Under the pieces are notes generated by a model, which saw nothing but the letters and a program-made list of their open reading frames with translations, had not been told where the DNA came from and did not search any database. The position numbers were made by a program, and so were the translations under genes. This document shows, piece by piece, positions 34,947 to 47,853 of a stretch of DNA of 64,000 bases; positions within the stretch are counted from its first letter, which is position 1, and every line of letters begins with the position of its first letter. Source of the DNA: Notospermus geniculatus (Eukaryota; Nemertea; Pilidiophora; Heteronemertea; Lineidae); contig NMRB01001923.1 in assembly GCA_002633025.1 (NCBI GenBank), positions 9,067 to 73,066 of the forward strand. Direction: 5' to 3'.

Positions 34947-37055
34947 CAGTCATGGTGCTCTGAAGGAATTCGGTCCCTTTCAACACCTTGAAATATTTTC
35001 ATCATTTTCTTACCCGTTCATCGTTTCCACGGTCCCACCATTTTGGTTTGTACAGAGATTTTGTGCGCGCTCACTTATCTGGTTGGCAAATCAAAGCATG
35101 TGATTGGTCGTGAGATCCGACTTTGCCCACCAGATATATTAATAGCGCATGTGCAGTGTGCATTTTTTGCAATAAATCCAAGATGGCGGGGCCCGTCCAA
35201 ACGATAATATATTGCTTCACCGACATCAGCAACTCTGTGTGTTTCACGTGAGGAGATGAGGAACATTATGCGAACCACGTCCACCGTTAGTATTCCCTTG
35301 CATTAACAATCCACAAGGGAATGCTAGTTTTTAATCTCATTACATACCTTTCGTCGATTTGAATCTCCGCAATTGGATGTAATCGTAAGAATGGTAAAAG
35401 TAGACACGGCCAACCTCCTTCCCTAGGGTCTAAATCTTCAACGATCTCGAAAAAGAACGAGAAAACATGCGGCGTTGAGAACTGGGGACGAGGTTGCAGA
35501 CATGGCTGCAATTTTCAAGATGGCTGAATTACAAATGACAAACCCAGTTATCTGAATTGACGTATGGTGTTTGGGTTTCTTACAATAGCGTAGATGAATG
35601 AACGCGATACCTTTATGAATTTAGCCTAGACCGGAGAAGAGAAGCCAGAAAATATTCGGCGGTACTCTCATGATTACGTTGCACTTTATATAAAGGAAAT
35701 TTCATCACGCTAGATTCACCTGCGCATATTCGGAAATACGACACTGTAGGCCTCAACGTTCACAGCAGGTCCGGACTTGACTATTTCCGGTCGTCAATTC
35801 TAAACAGACTAAAGTATTCTATCTGATCTGTTGATGAGAGCGTGTATGCCTGTTACATTGCGTGAACGCCTGAGATGGGGGGATTATGACCAGATATCAA
35901 AGCTATCCAGCGCATTACGCAACATTTCCGATCGATTTATGTCCAATTGGACTTTTTCTGCTTTCGCTCTCAAGAGATGAGATTATGTGCCCTCATGTCC
36001 CCTGTTGTTGTCGTGACTTCTGAAATATCACGGTTGTATTGGTGGCTGAGATTTGTTCTGACCTGATCGCTGGATCTCGTGACGCTTACGTCCATATACC
36101 AAGCAAATATCACCTAGGTCATGTCCTCGACCAATCACTCACGACAAGTGACAAAGCAATTATGAACTCTGGGAGGAGTGGTCAATCTGGGGCTTCGTCA
36201 GTTGTGATTAATGATAACCTTTGTCTCCTGACGATGAGACCCTATCACTGCAGTGATACGCCAGGAGGACGGAAACAAGGCAAGTGGGCAAGGCAATATT
36301 CTGCTACCCTTCTTGTCCCCTTCTGGGATCTCAACTAGAAAGTGCCTGAGGAAGACCCCAAAATTTGCAAAATTCGGATACAACTTTTGTGTTCTTCTTG
36401 TCAAAGAAGGCAAATTGAAACTACATGTATAAGCACCTTGATTTTTCGTGAGAATTTTTCGTGCAGTTTGGTCCGGAGCACGGCTTCGGACACTTGGCTA
36501 CAATATCTCATTTTTCAGCCATCCGTCCATTCATTCTTGAAAAGAAATGGCATACGAGTGCATCCCATCCTGGGCGGCTGCCTCAGCTCTCGGCCCGATG
36601 AAAAACATTCTCATCGTGGCTTCAAACCTCCGCAAACTATTTGTCATACGTTATCGCCGGGCTGATTAAAACCCCGGGGAGCTTACCCAATCTAAACCCT
36701 CGCGGCTGTGTGCCCCATCGCTGGTCAATAAAGGCAATAGTATTATAGAATCGTGTGACTAGCCAACCAGACATATATTTATAGGTCCTGGTCAAAGTAC
36801 GATTCACAATAATCCGATTCCGTCTGCCGGCCGAACTTTTCGACAAGACCTCAGACTGGTCCTCTGTCCTCGAGCCGCTTCGCTATTCGAAGACTGGTCT
36901 CGGCCGCCATACTTGTCAGGATCCTGACATGAACCGGACATCACGCTAAACAAAACCAGGATCATTCTTGCAAGAGTTGAAAGTTTGAAAAGCCAACCAG
37001 CAAAGAGTGCTTCACAAGATTTCACATACGTTTTGGCGAACACACTTCCATTTCT
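34947..37055. other. No gene recognised
   Basis: AAGATGGCGG (35179-35188), a YY1-type word, and a CACGTG-like word at 35246 are isolated. No exon or RNA gene can be supported. Confidence 0.3.
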
Positions 37056-37756
37056 AAAGGTTCGTCTACACGATGATACATTTGTTCAAAACATCATCAA
37101 ACATTTGTATGATAATATACAGGAAGTCAACTTCCAGATTTTGCAAATTTTCGACCCCAACCGGGGTCTTCTTCAGGCTGGCACTTAACAGTACAAGACT
37201 CTAGAATAGAACATTTGTATGATGATGTCCAAGCTTGTTTGTCGATTTCTGTCTTGTGACAATGCAGCTAAAGTTTTGAACATCATCATACATTGTTCAA
37301 AACAACATCATAGACTTGTATGATGATGTTCAAATTTGTTGTGGATTTCGATCTACAGTCCAACATTCATGGACATTGTATGATGAAGTATGATGGAGAA
37401 AGGATAATGTTGGATGATGTTCAAGGTCGTTGGGAAAACGGTCCACACGATCATACATTTGTGCCTGAACATCATCACACATTTTTTGGGGGGATGTTTT
37501 GCATTGGCAAGATGAAACATGCAGCTAAAAATTTGAACATCATCATACATGTTCAGGTTTGTTGAGAAAACAGTCCACACGATCATACATTTGTCCATGA
37601 ACATCATCACACAAATTTGAACATCATCATACATGTTGGTTGCTGTTCAAGTTTGTTGGGAAAACAGCCTACACAATCAAATATCTGTCCATGAACATCA
37701 TCATACAAATGTATGATGATGTTTTGAACAAATGTATGATCGTGTAGACAGGCCTT
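37056..37756. mobile_element. ~700-bp foldback element built of ATCATCATACAAATGT-type repeats
   Basis: Ends GTCTACACGATGATACATTT (close to left edge; left flank reads TTC before it) and AAATGTATGATCGTGTAGAC are inverted over about 50 bp. Inside, TGAACATCATCATACA and its inverse occur at least eight times in both orientations, alternating with GTTGGGAAAACAGTCCACAC-type spacers. No protein is encoded. Confidence 0.75.
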
Positions 37757-39529
37757 TAAGCATACCACGACAACTTGTTGTGAATGCATTATTCCGTCAC
37801 AGCACCAACTTGTCATTCAAACGCCATGACAGCACCATTCAAATTTAATCAAACCACGTGACAAGAATCAAACTCTCCCGAGACTAGCGTTCGTTCCTCC
37901 TCCATCGTCTCCGATATATGGAGAGCTCGTGCATATTTCATTCAAACGCCTATCTTGTCAGATTAAATACCCTCGCATCGTGATGCTTAGTGAGGCTGAA
38001 AGGGTAAATGTCGTCCTGAGCCACATTTCGCATCGGGGGAATCAAAAGTAGGCATGCACTTTCCGATTCTGTATGATGCTAGTTATGTGAATTTAATGAG
38101 AGTGAGAACAAGAGAAGTCACTCAGCCAGCAACAATCTCTGCTCGGAGCGGCCAATTAGCCTAACATGATACTCGGCATACCATTCAATCCTGGTGTCCT
38201 CACTGTCATGCCAAACTATGGAAGTCAATCATTCGTTGTTATGTTTCTATTTTTCGTAATTTCATGATGACTGTTGCCTTGTTGTTGTTAAGGTAGGATT
38301 GTTTTTGCCAGGCGCCAAAATGGCCGGCGCCGCCATGATAGAAGTCCCGGAATCACTCCAAGAACTTCCGAGTCTGTGAATTGGCGTTCATCTCCGGTAT
38401 GTCGTACCCCAAAATGTGGAGAGGCTGAATACTGAAAGCCGTTTGAATTAGAAGCCAAATTAAGCGCACCGTGAGGCAGACAACCGTGACGTCAACCGCC
38501 GTCGCGGTCTTCCCGAGAAGGAATCTCCAACTGTGTTCCTATGTTCCCGTTCTTCTCATCATTGGTAGCCACCATTCTCCCCTCAAGCATCAAATCGACG
38601 TCGAGATCATGGAGTTTCGCTCTTGGCATGATGATGGCATGGATCCATCTTCCATATCATGATCGACTCCTTCAAGCCACATCAAACCCACATCAAGTGC
38701 AATCACATTACCAGCACTCGACTTAGCACTGCATTCAACCAGACTCAATTCTCGAAGGGGACGCCAGCGTATTACTTCCGAAGATCACCGGCGGCCGCCC
38801 CCGGTGACCATGAAACCATGAGTGAATCTTGACATGCAGACCAGCCGCTGTCAAAGCCATTGCAAATCCTCTTGCACTCGGACTCTGGTGTCGCGGAGAA
38901 TTAAGCGGCTTCATTCGCAGTTAAACAAGTTGATGATGATGATGTCGACCGTGTATTCGCTGACGACCCATAACCATTCGGTTCTGAGACTTGAAACATC
39001 TTAAACGTTTCATCTAACGCTCTGCACCGATCGGGAGGCAATTGAAAGTCCTCCAGCAGATGCAATATCTCCTTTATGGCGCATTCGTATCAAAAGGTTC
39101 GATCGGTCTGCTTCAACGCTTTGTGAATGTTTCATCCCCGACGACAGGTTAAGAAATACGATCAAAGATAAGGTTTACTTTGACAACTGCATCGTACAGA
39201 AGTAACAGATTACCAATATGTAACCGGCTTCATTCATTATTCATACCGAGGAACTCGGGAGAGTCAGTCCCTCAGACCATCACCGTGAATCGATGGCTAA
39301 TCTCCAAAGCTGTCCGTGCATCGGTTACATGTGCGTGACCTTTGAAAAATGGCTACAAGACCGTATTGGTTTTGTTATGAAGCTGCTCTGTACCCATATT
39401 AGCTCGCCATGGCTGCTATTCTCGCTGGAGGCACGTATTAATCAGTTATAGCAGTTTACCATCTGAAGATGATCCATAACTGGATGGAAGCCCATAACTT
39501 CGTACCACAAGACCGTTCCGCCGTAAAAC
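37757..39529. other. No gene recognised
   Basis: No conserved frame. CCAAAATGGCCGGCGCCGCC at 38315 is GC-rich and YY1-like but isolated. Confidence 0.3.
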
Positions 39530-39728
39530 CAGCAGCATACCAGGCAATATCGCAAGCAAAATCGGCTGTTGTCGCCAAGTGTGCGCTGGACAGCGATGCG
39601 TGGAATCTTCTCACCAGCGATGATCGGCCAATATACCAAACAATTACCAAAAGGCCATCGCCCAGTCACTCGGTGGGTGGCGAGAAGATCGGTGACGATC
39701 AGCTTGCGATATTGCCTGGTGTGTTGAC
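39530..39728. mobile_element. 199-bp MITE, uninterrupted member of the CAGCACACCAGGCGATATC family
   Basis: Ends CAGCAGCATACCAGGCAATA (continuing TCGCAAGC) and GCTTGCGATATTGCCTGGTG are inverted. The interior matches the two nested copies at 18829-19152 and 24035-24542, and so shows the family without insertions. Confidence 0.75.
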
Positions 39729-40526
39729 GAGTCTGTTTATCGTAGTTTAATATACATTAGTTTATCGTTCGTGCCAGCGAGACCGGATTATCATTGACCT
39801 CCTCCACAAATCTTTGTGAGCCTTTATGTACTTTGACAATCTCTTCTCGCAGGTGATGATAAATACAAACATTGGTGGCAGAGACCGGGGTATTTGCGGA
39901 CATGGTTTTCTGCGTCATCCGAGAACTTATTAGGAGTATGAGCAAATGATCACTCTCAACTGACGGCGACAATGACCACGCCAGATATCAATATGGCTTC
40001 TCGATATAAGGTTTATCAAGCAGCTTTTGTTGATCTTGCCCTCGACTCGTGACACCGGGGCGTCACACTGAGAATTTCTCAACGTCCGTATCCCAGTCAA
40101 AGGATTGATGTTCACTGACAGATCGGTCTTGATCCTTGCGTTGGGCTGTGACCCATTGTGTGAACTTCACACATCCATCGACAAGCGACGTTCAACGTTA
40201 CTTTGGTGGGGACCAACGCATCAACACCAGCCCAACCTTGGTATGGGAACATTACTGCCATTGATGTACGGTATATCGCGTACTGTAGGTTAGTTTAAAA
40301 TAGATTCCTGTTTCCAACCCGAAGCGATATGCATCAACTAATTCCGAAGCCGAAAAACCTTCCTCAAAATCAATTTCACGAATTCGGCAATAAAATATCT
40401 AAATCGCATCGAAATCATAACGATTTCAGCGATTTCAAATAACACAGCCCCAGCTACCAAGATTCAGTCTTAGTGATCTTCTCGTAAATTCACAATCCAA
40501 TTGAATGCCATCTTCACTACTAATCC

Positions 40527-42529
40527 AAGAGTGAGGCGGCGATATGAACCCGGGCAACATTGTATTTGACTCTCTTGTGTGACATGATCTTATCTGTTTG
40601 ATGGATTCTTCTCAATTTGTCATTCTCCATGCCCGGTTGGGAGTGTAGCGTTCAGTGTTGAGATGATCAGGCGTAAAGAGAACGAAACAAACATTGGAAT
40701 TACGAGAGGTCGGCGACATTCGAAGGAAAGATCGATATGTGACGACGAATCAGGACTCGTCTCTTTGAACATTTTGATTGCATTTTATTCAATTACCACT
40801 TTGTCAATGAATTCTGTTACACTGTACTACGAATTGCTTGTGGATGCCGTCAACCCCGGCACCAACCTCGTCCACAGTGATCTCCCCAGCGCTGAGCAAG
40901 ACGAAATGGCAAAAACGCCGTTAAGGAAGTCCAGGTCAAGCCAAAACCAAAACTCCAAATGAAACCCGCAAACCAAAAACCCAAATCAAAACCTGGTTTA
41001 GAACTTCAGCGGAACGCAACATAAACCTGTAGGGGCCTACTTCGTAACGATTGGCGGTGAAGCATTGAATTTATTTTCTCCCCACTTCGCCAAGGAGGGG
41101 TTAATCGCTCGTTCTTTCCATTCTTTAGAAGTGTGATGGTCAGCCGTAAGTAAAAAAGAACCCATAAACATCACGCCTGCAAAAAGTCACCCTTTACCTT
41201 AATCAACCCTAATGCCTCGGGCGTGCGTTGACAGCCGCGAGGGTATTCACTTGCCGCCGCTGTTTGCTACATCAGAGATCCCCGGCCCAGATAATCTGAA
41301 CATCACGAATGTTCATCAACGTTGGTATCAGCTTACATACAGAGAGAAGCCAGAGGGCTGCCGTCTGCTTTAGACATCAAACTCAGCAATAAACTGCTGG
41401 TAACAGGTCGCCGATCACTTTGATGACGTTACACAGTGGTCAATGGCAACCGACCTGAAACCCTTCTGATTGGTTAGAAAAGAGGTCTGTTCCCGAACCG
41501 TAGTCCCCTCATCATACGGCTAGGCTACAGACCCNCAAGAGTGAGGCGGCGATATGAACCCGGGCAACATAAGTGATTGTATTTGACTCTCTTGTGTGAC
41601 ATGATCTTATCTGTTTGATGGATTCTTCTCAATTTGTCATTCTCCATGCCCGGTTGGGAGTGTAGCGTTCAGTGTTGAGATGATCAGGCGTAAAGAGAAC
41701 GAAACAAACATTGGAATTAGGAGAGGTCGGGGACATTCGAAGGAAAGATCGATATGTGACGACGAATCAGGACTCGTCTCTTTGAACATTTTGATTGCAT
41801 TTTATTCAATTACCACTTTGTCAATGAATTCTGTTACACTGTACTACGAATTGCTTGTGGATGCCGCCAACCTCGTCCCCAGTGATTTCCCCTGCGCTGA
41901 GCAGGACGAAATGGCATAAACGCCGTTAAGGAAGTCCAGGTCAAGCCAAAACCAAAACCAAACCGAAACCCCCAAACCAGAAACCAAAACGAAGGGGTCT
42001 ACTTTGTAACGATTGGCGATGAAGCATTGAATTCATTTTCCCCCACATCGCCAAGGATGGGAGCGATTTCTATTTCACATCGCCATATAGAGGGGTTAAT
42101 TGCTAGTTCTTTCATTCTTTAGAAGTGTGATGGTCAGCCGTAAGTAAAAAAGAACCCATAAACATCACGCCTGCAAAAAGTCACCCTTTACCTTAATCAA
42201 CCCTAATGCCTCGGGCGTGCGTTGACAGCCGCGAGGGTATTCACTTGCCGCCGCTGTTTGCTACATCAGAGATCTCCGGCCCAGATAATCTGAACATCAC
42301 GAATGTTCATCAACGTTGGTATCAGCTTACATACAGAGAGAAGCCAGAGGGCTGCCGTCTGCTTTAGACATCAAACTCAGCAATAAACTGCTGGTAACAG
42401 GTCGCCGATCACTTTGATGACGTTACACAGTGGTCAATGGCAACCGACCTGAAACCCTTCTGATTGGTTAGAAAAGAGGTCTGTTCCCGAACCGTAGTCC
42501 CCTCATCATACGGCTAGGCTACAGACCCA
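40527..42529. repeat. Head-to-tail ~1-kb duplicate separated by one N; probable unmerged haplotypes
   Basis: 40527-41534 and 41536-42529 both start CAAGAGTGAGGCGGCGATAT and both end GGCTAGGCTACAGACCC. They are nearly identical apart from small indels (AAGTGAT near 41571; differences around 40850-41000 against 41868-42080). The single N at 41535 marks the join. A 99-codon frame in copy 1 is cut to 79 codons in copy 2, which argues against it being a gene. Confidence 0.85.
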
Positions 42530-42892
42530 CGTTTCGTCCTCTGCGGATGAAGTGACAGCCACTATCTCGATCTCATTTAAAATTAAAGTCCAAATAAGAG
42601 GAACACCGACCTCCTAGGGAAGAATATCACTCAGTTTCCATTATTCACGTCACCCGATTTGCGGACGCTGAGGGGATTGAAAACTTAAAATTGAACTTCA
42701 AACAAATCGCGAGAGAATTTTCTAATTAGATTTTACAGAAAACATCGAGATTTGTCACGAAGTTTCCAGAAAATGAACGGGAAAATTATAATGGCTTGTA
42801 ACATGAAACAATATGGGAATCCTTATAGAGGTATTTGGCAGCTTATTTGGTACCACTCAGAGCTGAAGTAGGAATGATGGAGGTCGTCTTCT

Positions 42893-42989
42893 TAGACTGG
42901 TTCCAGTTTTTGCCGCTCCACTCCCGCGGCGCTCACTCCAAACGGACAGTAGCGCAGCGGGAGCGGACCGGCAAAGATGAACCACTCTA
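42893..42989. mobile_element. ~97-bp palindromic MITE (TAGACTGGTTC family), copy 2
   Basis: TAGACTGGTTCCAGTTTTTG at the left matches 16753 onwards exactly; the right end reads GGCAAAGATGAACCACTCTA. The inner GCTCCACTCCCGC/GCGGGAGCGGAC pairs. Confidence 0.7.
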
Positions 42990-43444
42990 TCGTCTCCTTT
43001 TCAGCGCTTGAAGCTGGACTGACGTCATTAAATCTCATTGGGATCGGAGCCGTCACATCAACGGCAATTGCGGCTTACGAACTAGTCCCGACTCTGCGAC
43101 TAAGTATCCATGTCGGCCCGCTTTCATTCTTCCAAATGCAAAGTAAGACGCAAAAATATTTCACTCTTGTTCGGCCTTGAGAGCCGCGAAATGAGACGAG
43201 GCCTTGAGCGTGGCTTATGATTTATCACGTGCGGACCCACTAAATCGACAGTAAGCCCCTTGTGATTCGGTTTTTTCATCACGGCACCTTATTACACTAA
43301 ACATGGTAGCCAATTAATCTCATGATACATCCATTTGGAACAAACATCAAATGAACAATAGACGAAGCTTGCAAAATATACAGGGGTATTGGTCTGGTTC
43401 TTGTGAAACAGAAACAAGCCTGATATGACGCCATCTTGTAAATA

Positions 43445-43598
43445 TAGGGGAGGTTTCGAAATCAAACGATAAACCAAAACTTTACGACAACGTTATTCTT
43501 CATACTTTACATTAACCAGATTTTGCATTGCATTTTCGGTACAAAAATAAAGTTGTCGTCAACGTTTACGTTTATCGTTTGATTTCGAAACCTCCCTA
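43445..43598. mobile_element. TA-flanked MITE (ACGATAAACGTTAAC family), copy 3
   Basis: TA-GGGGAGGTTTCGAAATCAAA at the left and TTGATTTCGAAACCTCCC-TA at the right. The inside is in inverted order relative to 49211-49374 (TTTTCGGTACAAAAATAAAG towards the right), so it is in the opposite orientation. Confidence 0.85.
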
Positions 43599-45545
43599 TC
43601 CTCTCGTTTTATCTCACGAGACCATTGTCGTCTGGACGCGATGGATTGGGCATCACGAGACGCGCCAACACCCAGCGGAGTTGCTCGTGTAATATTGATG
43701 AAACAGACTTTGAGTACATAAGGAATGGCTAATGGCCTAAAGCTTTGGATATCAGAGAAATAGGCGTCGGGGCCAACATTACTAATCGTGAGGAATCGAC
43801 GTTACCAATAGTCACACTGCCATAGTTCTATGTAAAAGACAATCACAGGAACATAATCTGACATAAGTTGATTGAAATGGTCGCCATCTCCGTCCATTCT
43901 CAATCTAATTTCTGGGCCTAAACATCCTGTGGCCATTTCGTCCACAGACCGCAAGACACTAATGGCCGTTAGCCGTCTCTTGGCTGGCAAATCGAACGTT
44001 CGCGATCCTATTACCATTCCGTTGTGCTTCCATGAGTGTGAAATATGACAATTTGGAAATAAGTACAAAGTCTGTCCTTGATCTAGGCTATCTGACGCTG
44101 CATCACATTTTGAGGCGGTTTGGGGGGNCTTTCCGTTTTTATTGTAAATTCCACAAGCCGTAGTTCCATCGCGCACGCGCAAATGAACGAGTAGGGCAAG
44201 GTGGAAATTGATGCAGTTTTGAACGATTGACTGAGTTGGCGGGGGTCCATCAGTTCAATCGACTGACTGGCGGGGTTCCATCAGTCCAATCTATTGACTG
44301 GCCGACTGAATGAGGTTGGATTTTCCGTCAGGAATGCCGATGAGAGCCGAGCGACTTGATCGATCGATGGATGTAAAGCTAAGCTCTGCAGCTGATGGTG
44401 CTTTTCCCGTAGCTTTGATGTTGACCTTCACGACGGGTTGTGGCACCTGCCGGTTTTACCTTAGAGCATGTCATGTCACTGAGGCTGTACAAGCAAGATG
44501 ACACTGTGAATGTTACGTTGTTGATGTCTTGTGACGAATATTCCCAAAATGCGTCCCCCTATTGCCATACGAATGATTGGGCTTCATTTCCATGACGTAC
44601 GTATTTCAGGAGATGGTTGGTACCACAAATTTCGCCTGCTGCCAGAGCGTCTTTTAGCGTATGACACCGATAGAGTTACGGAGTATTAAACTTTGAAATT
44701 TATCTTTCGTTTCCATTTCGTAGATACGAAGTGGAAATTTAAAAATTCAAGATGCACCATAACTCTCTCGGTCTTACATGATATGCTAAAAGACGCACTG
44801 GCGGCAGGGACATTTGTGGTAGCAACCATCTCCTCAAATACATTACGTCATGTAAATGAAGTCCAATTTCGTATTCGTACTTCGTGTTTCATCAGATTTG
44901 CGAAACCTCACTATTAACGAGGGAGGAGGCACGACTTCCTAGGGCACTGTTACTGCTTCACCGGTCCGCGTTATCGGTGATAGCTAATCATCCCGTCCAG
45001 GCGACCATCAATGAAGCATCAATGTCACCAGAAACAGCATGGGTGAGCCGGGGAAAGCACCGACGATTCATGACCAACGCCAGTCACGTCGTTCAGCGGC
45101 GAACATTTCCGTTCCGCATCAGACAGAACGAAACAACCACGGTGACCTTTCGTTCTCAACTGGTGGCTCAAATCGGCTCGACAGTTGTTCAGACAATTTC
45201 TGTAGTTATTTGTCCCTTCCTTCCATCTTGTCGTGACAAGCGTGGAGGGAGCGTAGCTCGAAGCGAAGTGACGCTAGGCCTAGGCCTTGATATGTCAAGA
45301 TACTTCCTTCACCCTGATAGCAGTCTGACATGGCTGACCATTCACGGTTCTGCAACGAATACAATATCCTTCCAAAAGATAACAACTTTCACTCTAGAAA
45401 GCGGTTGGCTCGCTGTAATTGGCGATTTAACACAACAGGAAGCTACAAAAGGAAGCGAATAGGCCTTTTAAAATGTTTCTGAAACGTTACTTGGGTTATA
45501 ACGAAAAAACGTTACTGATCGATTTTAACTCTGCCGCTTCGAAGA
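43599..45545. other. No gene recognised
   Basis: A plus-strand open frame of 192 codons (44884-45462) has no recognisable features. A short direct repeat (GGGGTCCATCAGTTCAATC / GGGGTTCCATCAGTCCAATC) is at 44242-44290. A single N at 44128 follows a G-run. Confidence 0.3.
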
Positions 45546-45565
45546 AAAAAATTTAAAAAATTGCG

Positions 45566-45637
45566 TTCCCACACCGGGAATCGAACCCGGGCCGCCTGGG
45601 TGAAAGCCAGGAATCCTAACCACTAGACCATATGGGA
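45566..45637 (-). tRNA. tRNA-Glu (anticodon TTC), copy 1
   Basis: The minus strand folds as a 72-nt cloverleaf including the discriminator A. The acceptor stem is TCCCATA/TGTGGGA with one G-T style pair. The anticodon stem is CCTGG/CCAGG around loop CTTTCAC, anticodon at 45602-45604. The T arm has GGTTCGATTCC. A T-run (complement of 45546-45560) follows as Pol III terminator. CCA is not encoded. Confidence 0.95.
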
Positions 45638-45839
45638 CTTGCAGTTGTGTCGGTCGACGAATGTCATGGAATTTGTACGTTTCCCGTGGCCAACCACCAT
45701 GGATGGACATAGGGTGAACCTACAAGAAAAAAAGTTTGTTCGATGGGCACTGCTGAATTCTGTCCCGTCAAAATTGAAAATAAATCACCCAAAAAGTGTA
45801 TTTTCGTTTATCAATTGCTGTCTCTCGGGGAAAAAATAG

Positions 45840-45911
45840 TTCCCACACCGGGAATCGAACCCGGGCCGCCTGGGTGAAAGCCAGGAATCCTAACCACTAG
45901 ACCATATGGGA
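45840..45911 (-). tRNA. tRNA-Glu (anticodon TTC), copy 2
   Basis: Identical in sequence to the copy at 45566-45637 and 274 bp from it. The downstream T-run is the complement of 45832-45837. The space between the two resembles the spacer between copies 3 and 4, showing that gene plus flank was duplicated as a unit. Confidence 0.95.
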
Positions 45912-47853
45912 CAGTTGTATGCATTGCGAGGCTTGATGTGGGTTTGCTCAAATCGCATAATAGCCATTGGTGACGTAGGAATCCTATAATGATGCGAGGC
46001 AGCAATTGGGTACAAAATAGCAGAGGGGTCTATAGAAACCAAAACAATCTCTGTAATCTATGAGGTTGCAGGTTCGAATCCCTTCAATCTTTACGTTACG
46101 ACCACCCTACCCCACATTCCTGTCATCCGTCTATTTTTGCTGTCGTGCATGATCCACCACTTTTGTCATTCAAAGTGTCAATGACTTCGAGGTTAAATCG
46201 ACCCCCATTATCGTCTGCTTTGATGATAACAACCGCTGGCAGTAATCCCATGGTATGAATTTTCACGGATATGGTGACAGTTCTCATCATCATCGACATC
46301 AGCCTCAATCTACCTGTCTACTGATCTATCAGGATTAATTCTACGGTCACAATAGGCATCGGCACGGCTAGAGCCGGCCATGCTTCCGGGAGACAGGATA
46401 GTAACTGGCTTTGTTTACATTTCATGCGTCCGGTAACATTGTAATGTCAGGGGAAAGAAGCAGGTGTAGCACTCGCAGTAAAGAATGTCCCCCTTAAAAC
46501 GTGTCCGCATGGCTATAGAAACTAATGAAGACGTGGCGCTTATTCGTCAGAGAATCAAGTATATTAGTCATCGTTAAGGCATTTTTTATCATTTTTAAAA
46601 AAGAGAACAAAACCCATCTGTGGCCATCTTAGGGACATTTTATATCGGAAGCAAAAAGTTATTTAAAAAAAGAGATCATGCTCATAATTGATGGATCACG
46701 AGACTTCTAAATGTGCATTTATACAACATTCCAAACGGACGATTTTGAATTTATTTATGCTGTTGCTCTTGCATCGCATTAAGAACCCGCGATAATAAGT
46801 TTAATTCAAATATAAGTCATATATTATTAAAATTTTTGGGGTCGCAAAACTGATAAAGAGACAAAAGTAATCATGGAGGATTTGACGGCAGCTGTTAGAT
46901 TAGATTACAATAATGGATGAATCAGTTTTCAAGGCACAGCTGGTTTATTTCATTTATTTCATCATGTCTGTCCTTTCTCCATACTGTTTCATATCACATA
47001 CGGAATAGATTTAAAGCTGAGCTGTAACGCAAAAATGTGTAGCTTTTTGTGATGCAGCATTCGACGGTATTTTAGAACAAGGCCCCAGTCGTCCCAAGTT
47101 AATGCACCGGTCAATGAGATGTCTGAACCCCCCCGTTCAGGGGTCGACGCCAATTCGACACCTCTTTGGCGTCGAATTCTGGACGAACGAAAATTGCTCC
47201 ACCGTCGAATACCTGGCGAATACAAAAAAATACAGTGTCGCGTTTCCGTCGAGTGTCTGAGGTAAATAATTTTCCTAACGGTCGAATTCCTGTCGAGTAA
47301 TTTCAACGTAAACGTCGCATTCCTGGCGAGCCGGTGGGCCGCTGTCGAATTCGTGTCGTCCGACGACAGAAATTCGTCACGAAACCCATGTGCGATTTCA
47401 CAACTCGCTTCTAGGACAGTTGTGCATGTACTATGTGGTGGAGTAGTCCGAACGTCCGACTCGTATGCAATTTTTAGCATCTGATCGACGCAATACAGAT
47501 GTTGCGACCGTCAGTTCTGCAAATGAGCAACAGGTGAGTTGTGACAGTACGGTGGTTAACCTGCCGGGAACGAGGATGACAGAGGAGAAAATGGCTGCAA
47601 GAAGGTACAAATGTAGGCGGGGCCAAACAGGCTGAGAGATTATTCAGGGATTTCTTTCTCAAATACTTAATAAATAAGTGTTCATATGCATGATTCTCAA
47701 AATGAATGTATTTGGAGTTGTTCTGTAGTGTAGGCCTAGTCTAGAAGCCTATATTGATTAAACATCGAAAAACACAGGAAGACGCCGCTGCTTTTCGGTG
47801 CCTGTGTAGCCGTTGCAGGCTTTCTGTATCCTTTGGTCACAGGACCCCCCCCC
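45912..47853. other. No gene recognised; imperfect GTCGAATTCCTGGCGA repeats
   Basis: At 47140-47360 the word GTCGAATTC and variants (GTCGAATACCTGGCGA, GTCGAATTCCTGTCGA, GTCGCATTCCTGGCGA) recurs about every 30-50 bases. At 46065-46085, GCAGGTTCGAATCCCTT resembles a tRNA B box without a cloverleaf. A 163-codon minus-strand frame (46989-47480) overlaps the repeats and looks accidental. Confidence 0.35.

Noticed and set aside
40663-41919. Repeated 99/79-codon frames
   Set aside because: The two allele copies disagree by indels and stop at different places, and no homology is recognised.
44884-45462. 192-codon plus-strand open frame
   Set aside because: No domain, no signal peptide, no supporting splice or promoter context, and composition like the surrounding non-coding DNA.
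46021-46095. tRNA-like B box (GGTTCGAATCCC)
   Set aside because: No acceptor or anticodon stem can be folded around it; at best a decayed tRNA-derived fragment.
46989-47480. 163-codon minus-strand open frame
   Set aside because: Overlaps the GTCGAATTC repeats, which lengthen frames by chance; no recognisable protein features.
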